Assembly (NCBI RefSeq): GCF_947507565.1
Contig: NC_089189.1
Coordinates: 2,416,122 to 2,480,121 of the forward strand
Origin: Oscarella lobularis
Taxonomy: Eukaryota > Porifera > Homoscleromorpha > Homosclerophorida > Oscarellidae
Direction of reading: 5' to 3'
Length of the DNA: 64,000 nt
The notes under the pieces are model-generated. The model saw nothing but the letters and a program-made list of their open reading frames with translations, was not told the origin of the DNA and did no database searches. Shown in pieces: positions 13,319 through 27,600 of the stretch. Positions within the stretch are counted from its first letter, which is position 1. The number at the start of each line of letters is the position of its first letter. A program made the position numbers and the translations under genes.

Positions 13319-14678
13319 CTAGCCCGTGTAAGTTAGCTGTAATTTATTACAGGTGAGACCCGTTGGCTAACCCCCTGTAATTTCGCTCTAATTTATTACA
13401 GGAGATACCCGTTGGCTAACCCCGTGTAATTTCGCTGTATTTTATTATTAGGATAGACCCGTTGTCTAGCCCCTGTAATTTCGCTGTAATTTATTCCATG
13501 AGAGACCCGTTGGCTAGCCCCCTGTAATTTGGCTTTAACTTTTTACAGGAGAGACCCGTTGGCTAGCCCCCTGTAAGTTGGCTGTAATTTATTCCAGGAG
13601 AGACCCGTTGACTAGCCCTGTAATTTCGCTGTAGTTTATTACAGGAGAGACCCATTGGCTAGCCCCTATAAATTCGCTGTAATTTATTACAGGAGATACC
13701 CGTTAGCTAGCCTCTGTAATTTCGCTGTAATTTATTACAGGAGAGACCCGTTGGCTAACCCCCTGTAATTTCGCTGTAGTTTATTACAGGAGAGACCCGT
13801 TGGCTAGCCCCCTGTAAATTCGCTGTAATTTATTACAGGAGATACCCGTTTGCTAACCCCCAGTAATTTCGCTGTAATTTATTACAGGAGAGACCCGTTG
13901 GCTAACCCCCTGTAATTTCGCTGTAATTTATTACAGAAAAGACCCGTTGACTAGCCCCTGTAAATTCGCTGTAATTTATTACATGAGAGACCCGTTGGCT
14001 AGCCCCTGTAAGTTCGCTGTAATTTATTACAGGAGAGACCCTTTTGCTAGCCCCTGTAATTTCGCTGTAATTTATTACAGGAGAGACCCGTTGGCTAGCC
14101 CCTGTAATTTCGCTGTAATTTATTACAGGAAAGACCCGTTGGCTAGCCCCCTGTAATTTCGCTGTAATTTATTACAGGAGAGACCCGTTGGCTAACCTCC
14201 TGTAATTTTGCTGTAATTTATTACAGGAGAGACCCGTTGGCTAACCCCCTGTAAATTCGCTGTAATTTATTACAGGAGATACCCGTTTACTAACCCCCTG
14301 TCAATTCGCTGTACTTTATTACAGGAGAGACCCTTTGGCTAGCCCCAGTAATTTCGCTGTAATTTATTACAGGAGAGACCCGTTTGCTAACCCTCTGTAA
14401 TTTCGCTGATAATTTATTACAGGAGAGACCCTTTTGCTAGCCCCTGTACTTTCGCTGTAGTTTATTACAGGAGAGACCCGTTGGCTAACCCCCTGTTATT
14501 TCGCTGTAGTTTATTACAGGAGAGACCTATTGGCTAGCCCCTGTAATTTCGCTGTAATTTATTACAGGAGAGACCCTTTGGCTAGCCCCTGTAGTTTCGC
14601 TCTAATTTATTACAGGAGAGACCCTTTGGCTAACCCCTTTAATTTCGCTGTAATTTATTAAAGGAGAGACCCGTTGGG
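13319..14678. repeat. 48/49-bp satellite block C2
   Basis: Opens with the fixed D-to-C junction (CCTTAG then CTAGCCCGTGTAAG) and ends at GTTGGG. It is part of the first copy of a 4,300-bp tandem duplication. It holds one 49-bp unit (near 13525-13575, with TTTAACTTTTTACAGG) that is missing from its duplicate C4. Confidence 0.95.
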
Positions 14679-15853
14679 ATCTTAACTTTATCTTCAATGC
14701 CTTAGAATCGAAGTTTAGGCCCTCAACTTTATCTTCAGGGCCTTAGAAACAGAGTTTAGGCCCTCAACTTTATCTTTAGCTCCTTAGAATCAAAGTTTAA
14801 GCCCTTAACTTTATCTTTAGGACCTTAGAATCAAAGTTTAGGCCCTCATCTTTAGCTTCAGAACCTTAAAATCGAAGTTTATGCCCTCAACTTTATCTTC
14901 AGGGCCTTAGAATCAAAGTTTAGGCCCTCATCTTTATCTTCAGGGCCTTAGAATCGAAGTTTATGCCCTCAACTTTATCTTCAGGGCCTTAGAATCAGAG
15001 TTTAGGCCCTCAACTTTATCTTCAGGCTCTTAGAATCAAAGTTTAGGCGTTCAACTTTATGTTCAGGGCCTTAGAATCAAAGTTTAGGCCTTCAACTTTA
15101 TCTTCAGGTCCTTAGAATCAAAGTTTAGTCTCTCAACTTTATCTTCAGGTCCTTAGAATCAGAGTTTTGGCCCTGAACTTTAACTTCAGACCCTTAGAAT
15201 CAAAGTTTGGGCCTTCAAATTTCTCTTCAGGGCCTTAGAATCAAAGTTTAGGCCTTCAACCTTATCTTCAGGTCCCTAGAATCAAAGTTTAGGCCCTCAA
15301 CTTTATCTTCAGGTTCTTAGAATCAAAGTTTAGGCCCTCAATTTTATCTTCAGGCCCTTAGAATCAAAGTTTAGGCGTTCAACTTTATCTTCAGGGCCTT
15401 AGAATCAAAGTTTAGTCTCTCAACTTTATCTTCAGGTCCTTAGAATCAAAGTTTAGTCTCTCAACTTTATCTTCAGGTCCTTAGAATCAAAGTTTAGGCC
15501 CTCAACTTTATCTTCAGGCTCTTAGAATCAAAGTTTAGGCCCTCAACTTTATTTTCAGGTCCTTAGAATCAGAATTTTGGCCATGACCTTTATCTTCAGG
15601 CCCTTAGAATCAATGTTTATGCCTTCAACTTTATCTTCAGGGTCTTAGAATTAGAGTTTAGGCCCTCAACTTTATCTTTAGCTCCTTAGAATCAAAGTTT
15701 AGGCCCTCAACTTTATCTTCAGGTCCTTAGAATCAAAGTTTAGGACCTCAACTTTATCTTCAGGCCCTTAGAATCAAAGTTTAGGTCCTCAACTTTATCT
15801 TCAGGCCCTTAGAATGAAATTTTAGGCTCTCAACTTTATCTTCAGGGCCTTAG
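14679..15853. repeat. 41-bp satellite block D2
   Basis: 1,175 bp = 28 x 41 + 27. Nearly identical to D4 (offset 4,251), and D9 has the same length with very similar content, including the unusual order TTGGCCATGACC then AATCAATGTTTATGCC. Confidence 0.95.
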
Positions 15854-17263
15854 CTAGCCCGTGTAAGTTCGCTGTAATTTATTACAGGTGAAACCCGTTG
15901 GCTAACCCCGTGTAATTTCGCTCTACTTTATTATTAGGATAGACCCGTTGTCTAGCCCCTGTAATTTGGCTGTAATTTATTCCAGGAGAGACCCGTTGGC
16001 TAGCCCCCTGTAAGTTGGCTGTAATTTATTACAGGAGAGACCCGTTGACTAGCCCTGTAATTTCGCTGTAGTTTATTACAGGAGAGACCCATTGGCTAGC
16101 CCCTATAAATTCGCTGTAATTTATTACAGGAGATACCTGTTACCTAGCCTCTGTAATTTCGCTGTAATTTATTACAGGAGATACCCGTTGGCTGACCCCC
16201 TGTAATTTCGCTGTAGTTTATTACAGGAGAGACCCGTTGGCTAGCCCCCTGTAAATTCGCTGTAATTTATTACAGGAGATACCCTTTTGCTAACCCCCTG
16301 TAATTTCGCTGTAATTTATTACAGAAAAGACCCGTTGACTAGCCCCTGTAAATTCGCTGTAATTTATTACATGAGAGACCCGTTGGCTAGCCCCCTGTAA
16401 CTTCGCTGTAATTTATTGTAGGAGAGACCCGTTGGCTAGCCCCTGTAAGTTCGCTGTAATTTATTACAGAAGAGACCCTTTTGCTAGCCCCTGTAATTTC
16501 GCTGTAATTTATTACAGGAGAGACTTGTTTGCTAACCCCCTGTAATTTTGCTGTAATTTATTACAGGAGAGACTTGTTTGCTAACCCCCTGTAATTTCGC
16601 TTTAATTTATTACAAGAGAGACCCGTTGGCTAACCTCCTGTAATTTCGCTGTAATTTATTACAGGAGAGACCCCTTGGCTAACCCCCTGTAAATTCGCTG
16701 TAATTTATTACAGGAGAGACTTGTTTGCTAACCCCCTGTAATTTTGCTGTAATTTATTACAGGAGAGACTTGTTTGCTAACCCCCTGTAATTTCGCTTTA
16801 ATTTATTACAAGAGAGACCCGTTGGCTAACCTCCTGTAATTTCGCTGTAATTTATTACAGGAGATACCCGTTTACTAACCCCCTGTCAATTCGCTGTAAT
16901 TTATTACAGGAGAGACCCTTTGGCTAGCCCCAGTAATTTCGCTGTAATTTATTACAGGAGAGACCCGTTTGCTAACCCTCTGTAATTTCGCTGATAATTT
17001 ATTACAGGAGAGACCCTTTGGCTAGCCCCTGTACTTTCGCTGTAGTTTATTACAGGAGAGACCCGTTGGCTAACCCCCTGTTATTTCGCTGTAGTTTATT
17101 ACAGGAGAGACCTATTGGCTAGCCCCTGTAATTTCGCTGTAATTTATTACAGGAGAGACCCTTTGGCTAGCCCCTGTAGTTTCGCTCTAATTTATTACAG
17201 GAGAGACCCTTTGGCTCACCCCTTTAATTTCGCTGTAATTTATTAAAGGAGAGACCCGTTGGG
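15854..17263. repeat. 48/49-bp satellite block C3
   Basis: About 29 units between the two standard junctions. Contains repeated GAGAGACTTGTTTGCTAACC units, a local two-unit variant duplicated within the block. Its duplicate is C5. Confidence 0.95.
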
Positions 17264-17618
17264 CTCTTAACTTTATCTTCAATGCCTTAGAATCGAAGTT
17301 TAGGCCCTCAACTTTATCTTTAGCTCCTTAGAATCAAAGTTTAAGCCCTTAACTTTATCTTTAGGACCTTAGAATCAAAGTTTAGGCCCTCATCTTTATC
17401 TTCAGGGTCTTAGAATTAGAGTTTAGGCCCTCAACTTTATCTTTAGCTGCTTAGAATCAAAGTTTAGGCCCTCAACTTTATCTTCAGGTCCTTAGAATCA
17501 AAGTTTAGGACCTCAACTTTATCTTCAGGCCCTTAGAATCAAAGTTTAAGTCCTGAACTTTATCTTCAGGTCCTTAGAATGAAATTTTAGGCTCTCAACT
17601 TTATCTTCAGGGCCTTAG
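17264..17618. repeat. 41-bp satellite block D3
   Basis: Short block, 355 bp = 8 x 41 + 27. It contains the breakpoint of the 4.3-kb tandem duplication: its left part matches the start of D5, and its right part from about 17401 (CAGGGTCTTAGAATTAGAG) matches the end of D1 from 13101. Confidence 0.95.
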
Positions 17619-18929
17619 CTAGCCCGTGTAAGTTAGCTGTAATTTATTACAGGTGAGACCCGTTGGCTAACCCCCTGTAATTTCGCTCTAATTTATTACA
17701 GGAGATACCCGTTGGCTAACCCCGTGTAATTTCGCTGTATTTTATTATTAGGATAGACCCGTTGTCTAGCCCCTGTAATTTCGCTGTAATTTATTCCATG
17801 AGAGACCCGTTGGCTAGCCCCCTGTAATTTGGCTGTAATTTATTCCAGGAGAGACCCGTTGACTAGCCCTGTAATTTCGCTGTAGTTTATTACAGGAGAG
17901 ACCCATTGGCTAGCCCCTATAAATTCGCTGTAATTTATTACAGGAGATACCCGTTAGCTAGCCTCTGTAATTTCGCTGTAATTTATTACAGGAGAGACCC
18001 GTTGGCTAACCCCCTGTAATTTCGCTGTAGTTTATTACAGGAGAGACCCGTTGGCTAGCCCCCTGTAAATTCGCTGTAATTTATTACAGGAGATACCCGT
18101 TTGCTAACCCCCAGTAATTTCGCTGTAATTTATTACAGGAGAGACCCGTTGGCTAACCCCCTGTAATTTCGCTGTAATTTATTACAGAAAAGACCCGTTG
18201 ACTAGCCCCTGTAAATTCGCTGTAATTTATTACATGAGAGACCCGTTGGCTAGCCCCTGTAAGTTCGCTGTAATTTATTACAGGAGAGACCCTTTTGCTA
18301 GCCCCTGTAATTTCGCTGTAATTTATTACAGGAGAGACCCGTTGGCTAGCCCCTGTAATTTCGCTGTAATTTATTACAGGAAAGACCCGTTGGCTAGCCC
18401 CCTGTAATTTCGCTGTAATTTATTACAGGAGAGACCCGTTGGCTAACCTCCTGTAATTTTGCTGTAATTTATTACAGGAGAGACCCGTTGGCTAACCCCC
18501 TGTAAATTCGCTGTAATTTATTACAGGAGATACCCGTTTACTAACCCCCTGTCAATTCGCTGTACTTTATTACAGGAGAGACCCTTTGGCTAGCCCCAGT
18601 AATTTCGCTGTAATTTATTACAGGAGAGACCCGTTTGCTAACCCTCTGTAATTTCGCTGATAATTTATTACAGGAGAGACCCTTTTGCTAGCCCCTGTAC
18701 TTTCGCTGTAGTTTATTACAGGAGAGACCCGTTGGCTAACCCCCTGTTATTTCGCTGTAGTTTATTACAGGAGAGACCTATTGGCTAGCCCCTGTAATTT
18801 CGCTGTAATTTATTACAGGAGAGACCCTTTGGCTAGCCCCTGTAGTTTCGCTCTAATTTATTACAGGAGAGACCCTTTGGCTAACCCCTTTAATTTCGCT
18901 GTAATTTATTAAAGGAGAGACCCGTTGGG
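17619..18929. repeat. 48/49-bp satellite block C4
   Basis: Duplicate of C2 (offset 4,300 at the left edge, 4,251 after about 17830) with one 49-bp unit deleted. The spurious 69-residue frame at 18198-18407 translates identically to that at 13947-14156, showing how recent the copy is. Confidence 0.95.
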
Positions 18930-20104
18930 ATCTTAACTTTATCTTCAATGCCTTAGAATCGAAGTTTAGGCCCTCAACTTTATCTTCAGGGCCTTAGAAA
19001 CAGAGTTTAGGCCCTCAACTTTATCTTTAGCTCCTTAGAATCAAAGTTTAAGCCCTTAACTTTATCTTTAGGACCTTAGAATCAAAGTTTAGGCCCTCAT
19101 CTTTAGCTTCAGAACCTTAAAATCGAAGTTTATGCCCTCAACTTTATCTTCAGGGCCTTAGAATCAAAGTTTAGGCCCTCATCTTTATCTTCAGGGCCTT
19201 AGAATCGAAGTTTATGCCCTCAACTTTATCTTCAGGGCCTTAGAATCAGAGTTTAGGCCCTCAACTTTATCTTCAGGCTCTTAGAATCAAAGTTTAGGCG
19301 TTCAACTTTATGTTCAGGGCCTTAGAATCAAAGTTTAGGCCTTCAACTTTATCTTCAGGTCCTTAGAATCAAAGTTTAGTCTCTCAACTTTATCTTCAGG
19401 TCCTTAGAATCAGAGTTTTGGCCCTGAACTTTAACTTCAGACCCTTAGAATCAAAGTTTGGGCCTTCAAATTTCTCTTCAGGGCCTTAGAATCAAAGTTT
19501 AGGCCTTCAACCTTATCTTCAGGTCCCTAGAATCAAAGTTTAGGCCCTCAACTTTATCTTCAGGTTCTTAGAATCAAAGTTTAGGCCCTCAATTTTATCT
19601 TCAGGCCCTTAGAATCAAAGTTTAGGCGTTCAACTTTATCTTCAGGGCCTTAGAATCAAAGTTTAGTCTCTCAACTTTATCTTCAGGTCCTTAGAATCAA
19701 AGTTTAGTCTCTCAACTTTATCTTCAGGTCCTTAGAATCAAAGTTTAGGCCCTCAACTTTATCTTCAGGCTCTTAGAATCAAAGTTTAGGCCCTCAACTT
19801 TATTTTCAGGTCCTTAGAATCAGAATTTTGGCCATGACCTTTATCTTCAGGCCCTTAGAATCAATGTTTATGCCTTCAACTTTATCTTCAGGGTCTTAGA
19901 ATTAGAGTTTAGGCCCTCAACTTTATCTTTAGCTCCTTAGAATCAAAGTTTAGGCCCTCAACTTTATCTTCAGGTCCTTAGAATCAAAGTTTAGGACCTC
20001 AACTTTATCTTCAGGCCCTTAGAATCAAAGTTTAGGTCCTCAACTTTATCTTCAGGCCCTTAGAATGAAATTTTAGGCTCTCAACTTTATCTTCAGGGCC
20101 TTAG
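18930..20104. repeat. 41-bp satellite block D4
   Basis: 1,175 bp = 28 x 41 + 27; duplicate of D2 at offset 4,251, with very few visible differences. Confidence 0.95.
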
Positions 20105-21563
20105 CTAGCCCGTGTAAGTTCGCTGTAATTTATTACAGGTGAAACCCGTTGGCTAACCCCGTGTAATTTCGCTCTACTTTATTATTAGGATAGACCCGTT
20201 GTCTAGCCCCTGTAATTTGGCTGTAATTTATTCCAGGAGAGACCCGTTGGCTAGCCCCCTGTAAGTTGGCTGTAATTTATTACAGGAGAGACCCGTTGAC
20301 TAGCCCTGTAATTTCGCTGTAGTTTATTACAGGAGAGACCCATTGGCTAGCCCCTATAAATTCGCTGTAATTTATTACAGGAGATACCCGTTACCTAGCC
20401 TCTGTAATTTCGCTGTAATTTATTACAGGAGAGACCCGTTGGCTGACCCCCTGTAATTTCGCTGTAGTTTATTACAGGAGAGACCCGTTGGCTAGCCCCC
20501 TGTAAATTCGCTGTAATTTATTACAGGAGATACCCTTTTGCTAACCCCCTGTAATTTCGCTGTAATTTATTACAGAAAAGACCCGTTGACTAGCCCCTGT
20601 AAATTCGCTGTAATTTATTACATGAGAGACCCGTTGGCTAGCCCCCTGTAACTTCGCTGTAATTTATTGTAGGAGAGACCCGTTGGCTAGCCCCTGTAAG
20701 TTCGCTGTAATTTATTACAGAAGAGACCCTTTTGCTAGCCCCTGTAATTTCGCTGTACTTTATTACAGGAAAGACCCGTTGGCTAGCTCCCTGTAATTTC
20801 GCTGTAATTTATTACAGGAGAGACTTGTTTGCTAACCCCCTGTAATTTTGCTGTAATTTATTACAGGAGAGACTTGTTTGCTAACCCCCTGTAATTTCGC
20901 TTTAATTTATTACAAGAGAGACCCGTTGGCTAACCTCCTGTAATTTCGCTGTAATTTATTACAGGAGAGACCCGTTGGCTAACCCCCTGTAAATTCGCTG
21001 TAATTTATTACAGGAGAGACTTGTTTGCTAACCCCCTGTAATTTTGCTGTAATTTATTACAGGAGAGACTTGTTTGCTAACCCCCTGTAATTTCGCTTTA
21101 ATTTATTACAAGAGAGACCCGTTGGCTAACCTCCTGTAATTTCGCTGTAATTTATTACAGGAGATACCCGTTTACTAACCCCCTGTCAATTCGCTGTAAT
21201 TTATTACAGGAGAGACCCTTTGGCTAGCCCCAGTAATTTCGCTGTAATTTATTACAGGAGAGACCCGTTTGCTAACCCTCTGTAATTTCGCTGATAATTT
21301 ATTACAGGAGAGACCCTTTGGCTAGCCCCTGTACTTTCGCTGTAGTTTATTACAGGAGAGACCCGTTGGCTAACCCCCTGTTATTTCGCTGTAGTTTATT
21401 ACAGGAGAGACCTATTGGCTAGCCCCTGTAATTTCGCTGTAATTTATTACAGGAGAGACCCTTTGGCTAGCCCCTGTAGTTTCGCTCTAATTTATTACAG
21501 GAGAGACCCTTTGGCTCACCCCTTTAATTTCGCTGTAATTTATTAAAGGAGAGACCCGTTGGG
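20105..21563. repeat. 48/49-bp satellite block C5
   Basis: Duplicate of C3 with one extra 49-bp unit near 20755-20805 (GTACTTTATTACAGGAAAG variant). This exactly balances the unit lost from C4, so both halves of the duplication are 4,300 bp. Confidence 0.95.
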
Positions 21564-23599
21564 CTCTTAACTTTATCTTCAATGCCTTAGAATCGAAGTT
21601 TAGGCCCTCAACTTTATCTTTAGCTCCTTAGAATCAAAGTTTAAGCCCTTAACTTTATCTTTAGGACCTTAGAATCAAAGTTTAGGCCCTCATCTTTAGC
21701 TTCAGAACCTTAAAATCGAAGTTTATGCCCTCAACTTTATCTTCAGGGCCTTAGAATCAAAGTTTAGGCCCTCATCTTTATCTTCAGGGCCTTAGAATCG
21801 AAGTTTATGCCCTCAACTTTATCTTCAGGGCCTTAGAATCAGAGTTTAAGCCCTCAACTTTATCTTCAGGCCCTTAGAATCATAGTTTAGGCGTTCAACT
21901 TTATCTTCAGGGCCTTAGAATCAAAGTTTAGGCCCTCATCTTTATTTTAAGGGCCTTAGAATCGAAGTTTATGCCCTCAACTTTATCTTCAGGGCCTTAG
22001 AATCAATTTTTAGGCCCTCAACTTCATCTTCATGTCTCTCGAATCAAAGTTTAGGCCCTCAAATTTTATCTTCAGGTCCTTAGAATCAAAGTTTAGTCTC
22101 TCAACTTTATCTTCAGGTCCTTAGAATCGGAGTTTAGGCCCTCAACTTTATCTTCAGGCCCTTAGAATCAAAGTTTAGGCGTTCAACTTTATCTTCAGGG
22201 CCTTAGAATCAAAGTTTAGGCCCTCAACTTTATCTTCAGTTCCTTAGAATCAAAGTTTAGTCTCTCAACTTTATCTTCAGGCTCTTAGAATCAAAGTTTA
22301 GGCCATCAACTTTATCTTCAGGTCCTTAGAATCAAAGTCTAGGCCCTCAACTTTATCTTCAGGTCCTTAAAATCAGAGTTTTGGCTCTGAACTTTAACTT
22401 CAGACCCTTAGAATCAAAGTTTGTGCCTTCAAATTTCTCTTCAGGGCCTTAGAATCAGAGTTTTGGCCATGACCTTTATCTTCAGGCCCTTAGAATCAAT
22501 GTTTGGGCCTTCAACTTTATCTTCAGAGTCTTAGAATTAGAGTTTAGGCCCTCAACTTTATCTTCAGGGCCTTAGAATCAGAGTTGAGGTCCTCAACTTT
22601 ATCTTCAAGTCCTTAGAATCAAAGTCTAGGCCCTCAACTTTATCTTCAGGCTCTTAGAATAAAAGTTTAGGCCCTCAACTTTATCTTCAGGTCCTTAGAA
22701 TCAAAGTTTAGTCTCTCAACTTTATCTTCAGGCCCTTAGAATAAAAGTTTAGGCCCTCAACTTTATCTTCAGGCTCTTAGAATCAAAGTTTAGGCCCTCA
22801 ACTTTATCTTCAGGTCCTTAGAATCAAAGTCTAGGCCCTCAACTTTATCTTCATGTTCTTAGAATCAGAGTTTTGGCTCTGAACTTTAACTTCAGACCCT
22901 TAGAATCAAAGTTTTGGCCTTCAAATTTCTCTTCAGGGCCTTAGAATCAAAGTTTAGTCTCTCAACTTTATCTTCAGGTCTTTAGAATCGGAGTTTAGGC
23001 CCTCAACTTTATCTTCAGGTCTTTAGAATCAAAGTTTAGGCGTTCAACTTTATCTTCAGGGCCTTTGATTCAAAGTTTAGGCCCTCAACTTTATCTTCAG
23101 GTCCTTAGAATCAAAGTTTAATCTCTCAACTTTATCTTCAGGTCCTTAGAATAAAAGTTTAGGCCCTCAACTTTATCTTCAGGCTCTTAGAATCAAAGTT
23201 TAGGCCCTCAACTTTATCTTCAGGTCCTTAGAATCAGAGTTTTGGCCATGACCTTTATCTTCAGGCCCTTAGAATCAATGTTTGGGCCTTCAACTTTATT
23301 TTCAGGGCCTTAGAATCAAAGTCTAGGCTCTCAACTTTATCTTCATGGCCTTAGAATCAGAGTTTAGGCCCTCAACATTATCTTCAGGTCCTTAGAATCA
23401 AAGTCTAGGCCCTCAACTTTATCTTCAGGCTCTTAGAATCAAAGTCTAGGCCATCAACTTTATCTTCAGGTCCTTAGAATCAAAGTCTAGGCCCTCAACT
23501 TTATCTTCAGGCCCTTAGAATCAAAATTTAGGCCCTCAACTTTATCTTCAAATCCTTAGAATGAGAGTTAAGCTCTCAACTTTATCTTCAGGGCCTTAG
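21564..23599. repeat. 41-bp satellite block D5
   Basis: 2,036 bp = 49 x 41 + 27. The second copy of the 4.3-kb duplication ends near 21700. The rest of the block is a different arrangement of variant units. No gene is seen. Confidence 0.95.
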
Positions 23600-24670
23600 C
23601 TAGCCCGTGTAATTTCGCTGTAATTTATTACAGGAGATACCCGTTGGCTAACCCCGTGTAATTTCGCTGTAATTTATTATTAGGATAGACCCGTTGTCTA
23701 GCCCCTGTAATTTCGCTGTAATTTATTCAAGGAGAGACCCGTTGGCTAGCCCCCTGTAATTTCGCTGTAACTTTTTACAGGAGAGACCCGTTGGCTAGCC
23801 CCCTGTAAGTTGGCTGTAATTTATTCCAGGAGAGACCCGTTGACTAACCTCCTGTAATTTCGCTGTAGTTTATTAAAGGAGAGACCCATTGGCTAGCCCC
23901 CTGTAAATTCGCTGCAATTTATTACAGGAGTTACCCGTTAGCTAGCATCTGTAATTTCGCTGTAATTTATTACTGGAGAGACCCGTTGGCTAACCCCCTG
24001 TAATTTCGCTGTAGTTTATTACAGGAGAGACCCGTTGGCTAGCCCCCTGTAAATTCGCTGTAATTTATTACAGGAGAGACCCTTTGGCTAGCCCCAGTAA
24101 TTTCGCTGTAATTTATTACAGGAGAGACCCGTTTGCTAACCCTCTGTAATTTCGCTGATAATTTATTACAGTAGAGACCCGTTTACTAACCCCCTGTAAA
24201 TTCGCTGTAATTTATTACAGGAGAGACCCGTTGGCTAGCCCCTGTAATTTCGCTGTAGTTTATTAAAGGAGAGACCCGTTGGCTAGCCTCCTGTAATTTC
24301 GCTGTAGTTTATTACAGGAGAGACCCGTTTGCTAACCCCCTGTAATTTCGCTGTAGTTTATTACAGGAGAGACCCTTTGGCTAGCCCCTGTAATTTCGCT
24401 GTAATTTATTACAGGAGAGACCCTTTGGCTAGCCCCTGTACTTTCGCTGTAGTTTATTACAGGAGAGACCCGTTGGCTAACCCCCTGTACTTTCGCTGTA
24501 GTTTATTACAGGAGAGACCTATTGGCTAGCTCCTGTAATTTCGCTGTAATTTATTACAGGAGAGACCCTTTGGCTAGCCCCTGTAGTTTTGCTCTAATTT
24601 ATTACAGGAGAGACCCTTTGGCTAACCCCTGTAATTTCGCTGTAATTTATTAAAAGAGAGACCCGTTGGG
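23600..24670. repeat. 48/49-bp satellite block C6
   Basis: Belongs to a second class of C block marked by GCTGCAATTTATTACAGG, GAGTTACCCG and GTTAGCTAGCATCTG, shared with C7, C11 and C12. The 66-residue frame at 24329-24529 is a repeat by-product. Confidence 0.95.
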
Positions 24671-27600
24671 CTCTCAACTTTATCTTCAATGCCTTAGAAT
24701 CGAAGTTTAGGCGCTCAACTTTATCTTCAGGGCCTTAGAAACAGAGTTTAGGCCCTCAACTTTATCTTTAGCTCCTTAGAATCAAAGTTTAAGCCCTTAA
24801 CTTTATCTTTAGGACCTTAGAATCAAAGTTTAGGCCCTCATCTTTAGCTTCAGAACCTTAAAATCGAAGTTTATGCCCTCAACTTTATCTTCAGGGCCTT
24901 AGAATCAAAGTTTAGGCCCTCATCTTTATCTTAAGGGCCTTAGAATCGAAGTTTATGCCCTCAACTTTATCTTCAGGGCCTTAGAATCAATTTTTAGGCC
25001 CTCAACTTCATCTTCAGGTCCCTAGAATCAAAGTTTAGGCCCTCAACTTTATCTTCAGGTACTTAGAATCAAAGTTTCGGCGTTCAACTTTATCTTCAGG
25101 GCCTTAGAATCAAAGTTTAGTCTCTTAACTTTATCTTCAGGTCCTTAGAATCGGAGTTTAGGCCCTCAACTTTATCTTCAGGCCCTTAGAATCAAAGTTT
25201 AGGCGTTCAACTTTATCTTCAGAGCCTTAGAATCAAAGTTTAGGCCCTCAACTTTATCTTCAGGTTCTTAGAATCAAAGTTTAGTCTCTCAACTTTATCT
25301 TCAGGCTCTTAGAATAAAAGTTTAGGCCCTCAACTTTATCTTCAGGCTCTTAGAATCAAAGTTTAGGCCATCAACTTTATCTTCAGGTCCTTAGAATCAA
25401 AGTCTAGGCCCTCAACTTTATCTTCAGGTCCTTAAAATCAGAGTTTCGGCTCTGAACTTTAACTTCAGATTCTTAGAATCAAAGTTTGGGCCTTCAAATT
25501 TCTTTTCTGGGCCTTAGAATCAGAGTTTTGGCCATGACCTTTATCTTCAGGCCCTTAGAATCAATGTTTGGGCCTTCAACTTTATCTTCAGATTCTTAGA
25601 ATTAGAGTTTAGGCCCTCAACTTTATCTTCAGGGCCTTAGAATCAGAGTTTAGGCCCTCAACTTTATCTTCAGGTCCTTAGAATCAAAGTCTAGGCCCTC
25701 AACTTTATCTTCAGGCTCTTAGAATAAAAGTTTAGGCCCTCAACTTTATCTTCAGGGCCTTAGAATCAAAGTTTAGGCCCTCAACTTTATCTTCAGGTCC
25801 TTAGAATCAAAGTTTAGTCTCTCAACTTTATCTTCAGGCCCTTAGAATAAAAGTTTAGGCCCTCAACTTTATCTTCAGGCTCTTAGAATCAAAGTTTAGG
25901 CCCTCAACTTTATCTTCAGGTCCTTAGAATCAAAGTCTAGGCCCTCAACTTTATCTTCATGTTCTTAGAATCAGAGTTTTGGCTCTGAACTTTAACTTCA
26001 GACCCTTAGAATCAAAGTTTGGGCCCTCAACTTTATCTTCAGGTCCTTAGAATCAAAGTTTAGTCTCTCAACTTTATCTTCAGGTCCTTAGAATAAAAGT
26101 TTAGGCCCTCAACTTTATCTTCAGGCTCTTAGAATCAAAGTTTAGGCCCTCAACTTTATCTTCAGGTCCTTAGAATCAGAGTTTTGGCCATGACCTTTAT
26201 CTTCAGGCCCTTAGAATCAATGTTTGGGCCTTCAACTTTATTTTCAGGGCCTTAGAATCAAAGTCTAGGCCCTCAAGTTTATCTTCATGGCCTTAGAATC
26301 AGAGTTTAGGCCCTCAACATTATCTTCAGGTCTTTAGAATCAAAGTCTAGGCCCTCAACTTTATCTTCAGGCTCTTAGAATCAAAGTTTAGGCCATCAAC
26401 TTTATCTTCAGGTCCTTAGAATCAGAGTTGTGGCTCTGAACTTTAACTTCAGACCCTTAGAATCAAAGTTTTGGCCTTCAAATTTCTCTTCAGGGCCTTA
26501 GAATCAAAGTTTTGGCCTTCAACTTTATCTTCAGGGCCTTAGAATCAAAGTCTAGGCCCTCAAGTTTATCTTCAGGGCCTTAGAATCAGAGTTTAGGCCC
26601 TCAACATTATCTTCAGGTCTTTAGAATCAAAGTCTAGGCCCTCAACTTTATCTTCAGGCTCTTAGAATCAAAGTCTAGGCCCTCAACTTTATCTTCAGGT
26701 CCTTAGAATCAGAGTTGTGGCTCTGAACTTTAACTTCAGACCCTTAGAATCAAATTTTTGGCCTTCAAATTTCTCTTCAGGGCCTTAGAATCAAAGTCTA
26801 GGCCCTCAAGTTTATCTTCAGGGCCTTAGAATCAGAGTTTAGGCCCTCAACTTTATCTTCAGGTCCTTAGAATCAAAGTCTAGGCCCTCAACTTTATCTT
26901 CAGGCCCTTAGAATCAAAATTTAGGCCCTCAACTTCATCTTCAGGTCCCTAGAATCAAAGTTTAGGCCCTCAACTTTATCTTCAGGTCCTTAGAATCAAA
27001 GTTTAGTCTCTCAACATTATCTTCAGGTCCTTAGAATCGGAGTTTAGGCCCTGAACTTTATCTTCAGGGCCTTAGAATCAAAGTTTTGGCCTTCAACTTT
27101 ATCTTCAAGGCCTTAGAATCAAAGTCTAGGCCCTCAAGTTTATCTTCAGGGCCTTAGAATCAGAGTTTAGGCCCTGAACTTTATCTTCAGGCCCTTAGAA
27201 TCAAAGTCTAGGCCCTCAACTTTATCTTCAGGTCCTTAGAATCGGAGTTAAGGCCCTCAACTTTATCTTCAGGCCCTTAGAATCAAAGTTTAGTCCCTCA
27301 ACCTTATCTTCAGGTCCTTAGAATCAAAGTTTAGGCCCTCAACTTTATCTTCAGGTCCTTAGAATCAGAGTTTTGGCCATGACCTTTATCTTCAGGCCCT
27401 TAGAATCAATGTTTGGGCCTTCAACTTTATCTTCAGTGTCTTAGAATTAGAGTTTAAGCCCTCAACTTTATCTTTAGCTCCTTAGAATCAAAGTTTAGGC
27501 CCTCAACTTTATCTTCAGGTCCTTAGAATCAAAGTTTAGGACCTCAACTTTACCTTCAGGCCCTTAGAATCAAAGTTTAGGTCCTCAACTTTATCTTCAG

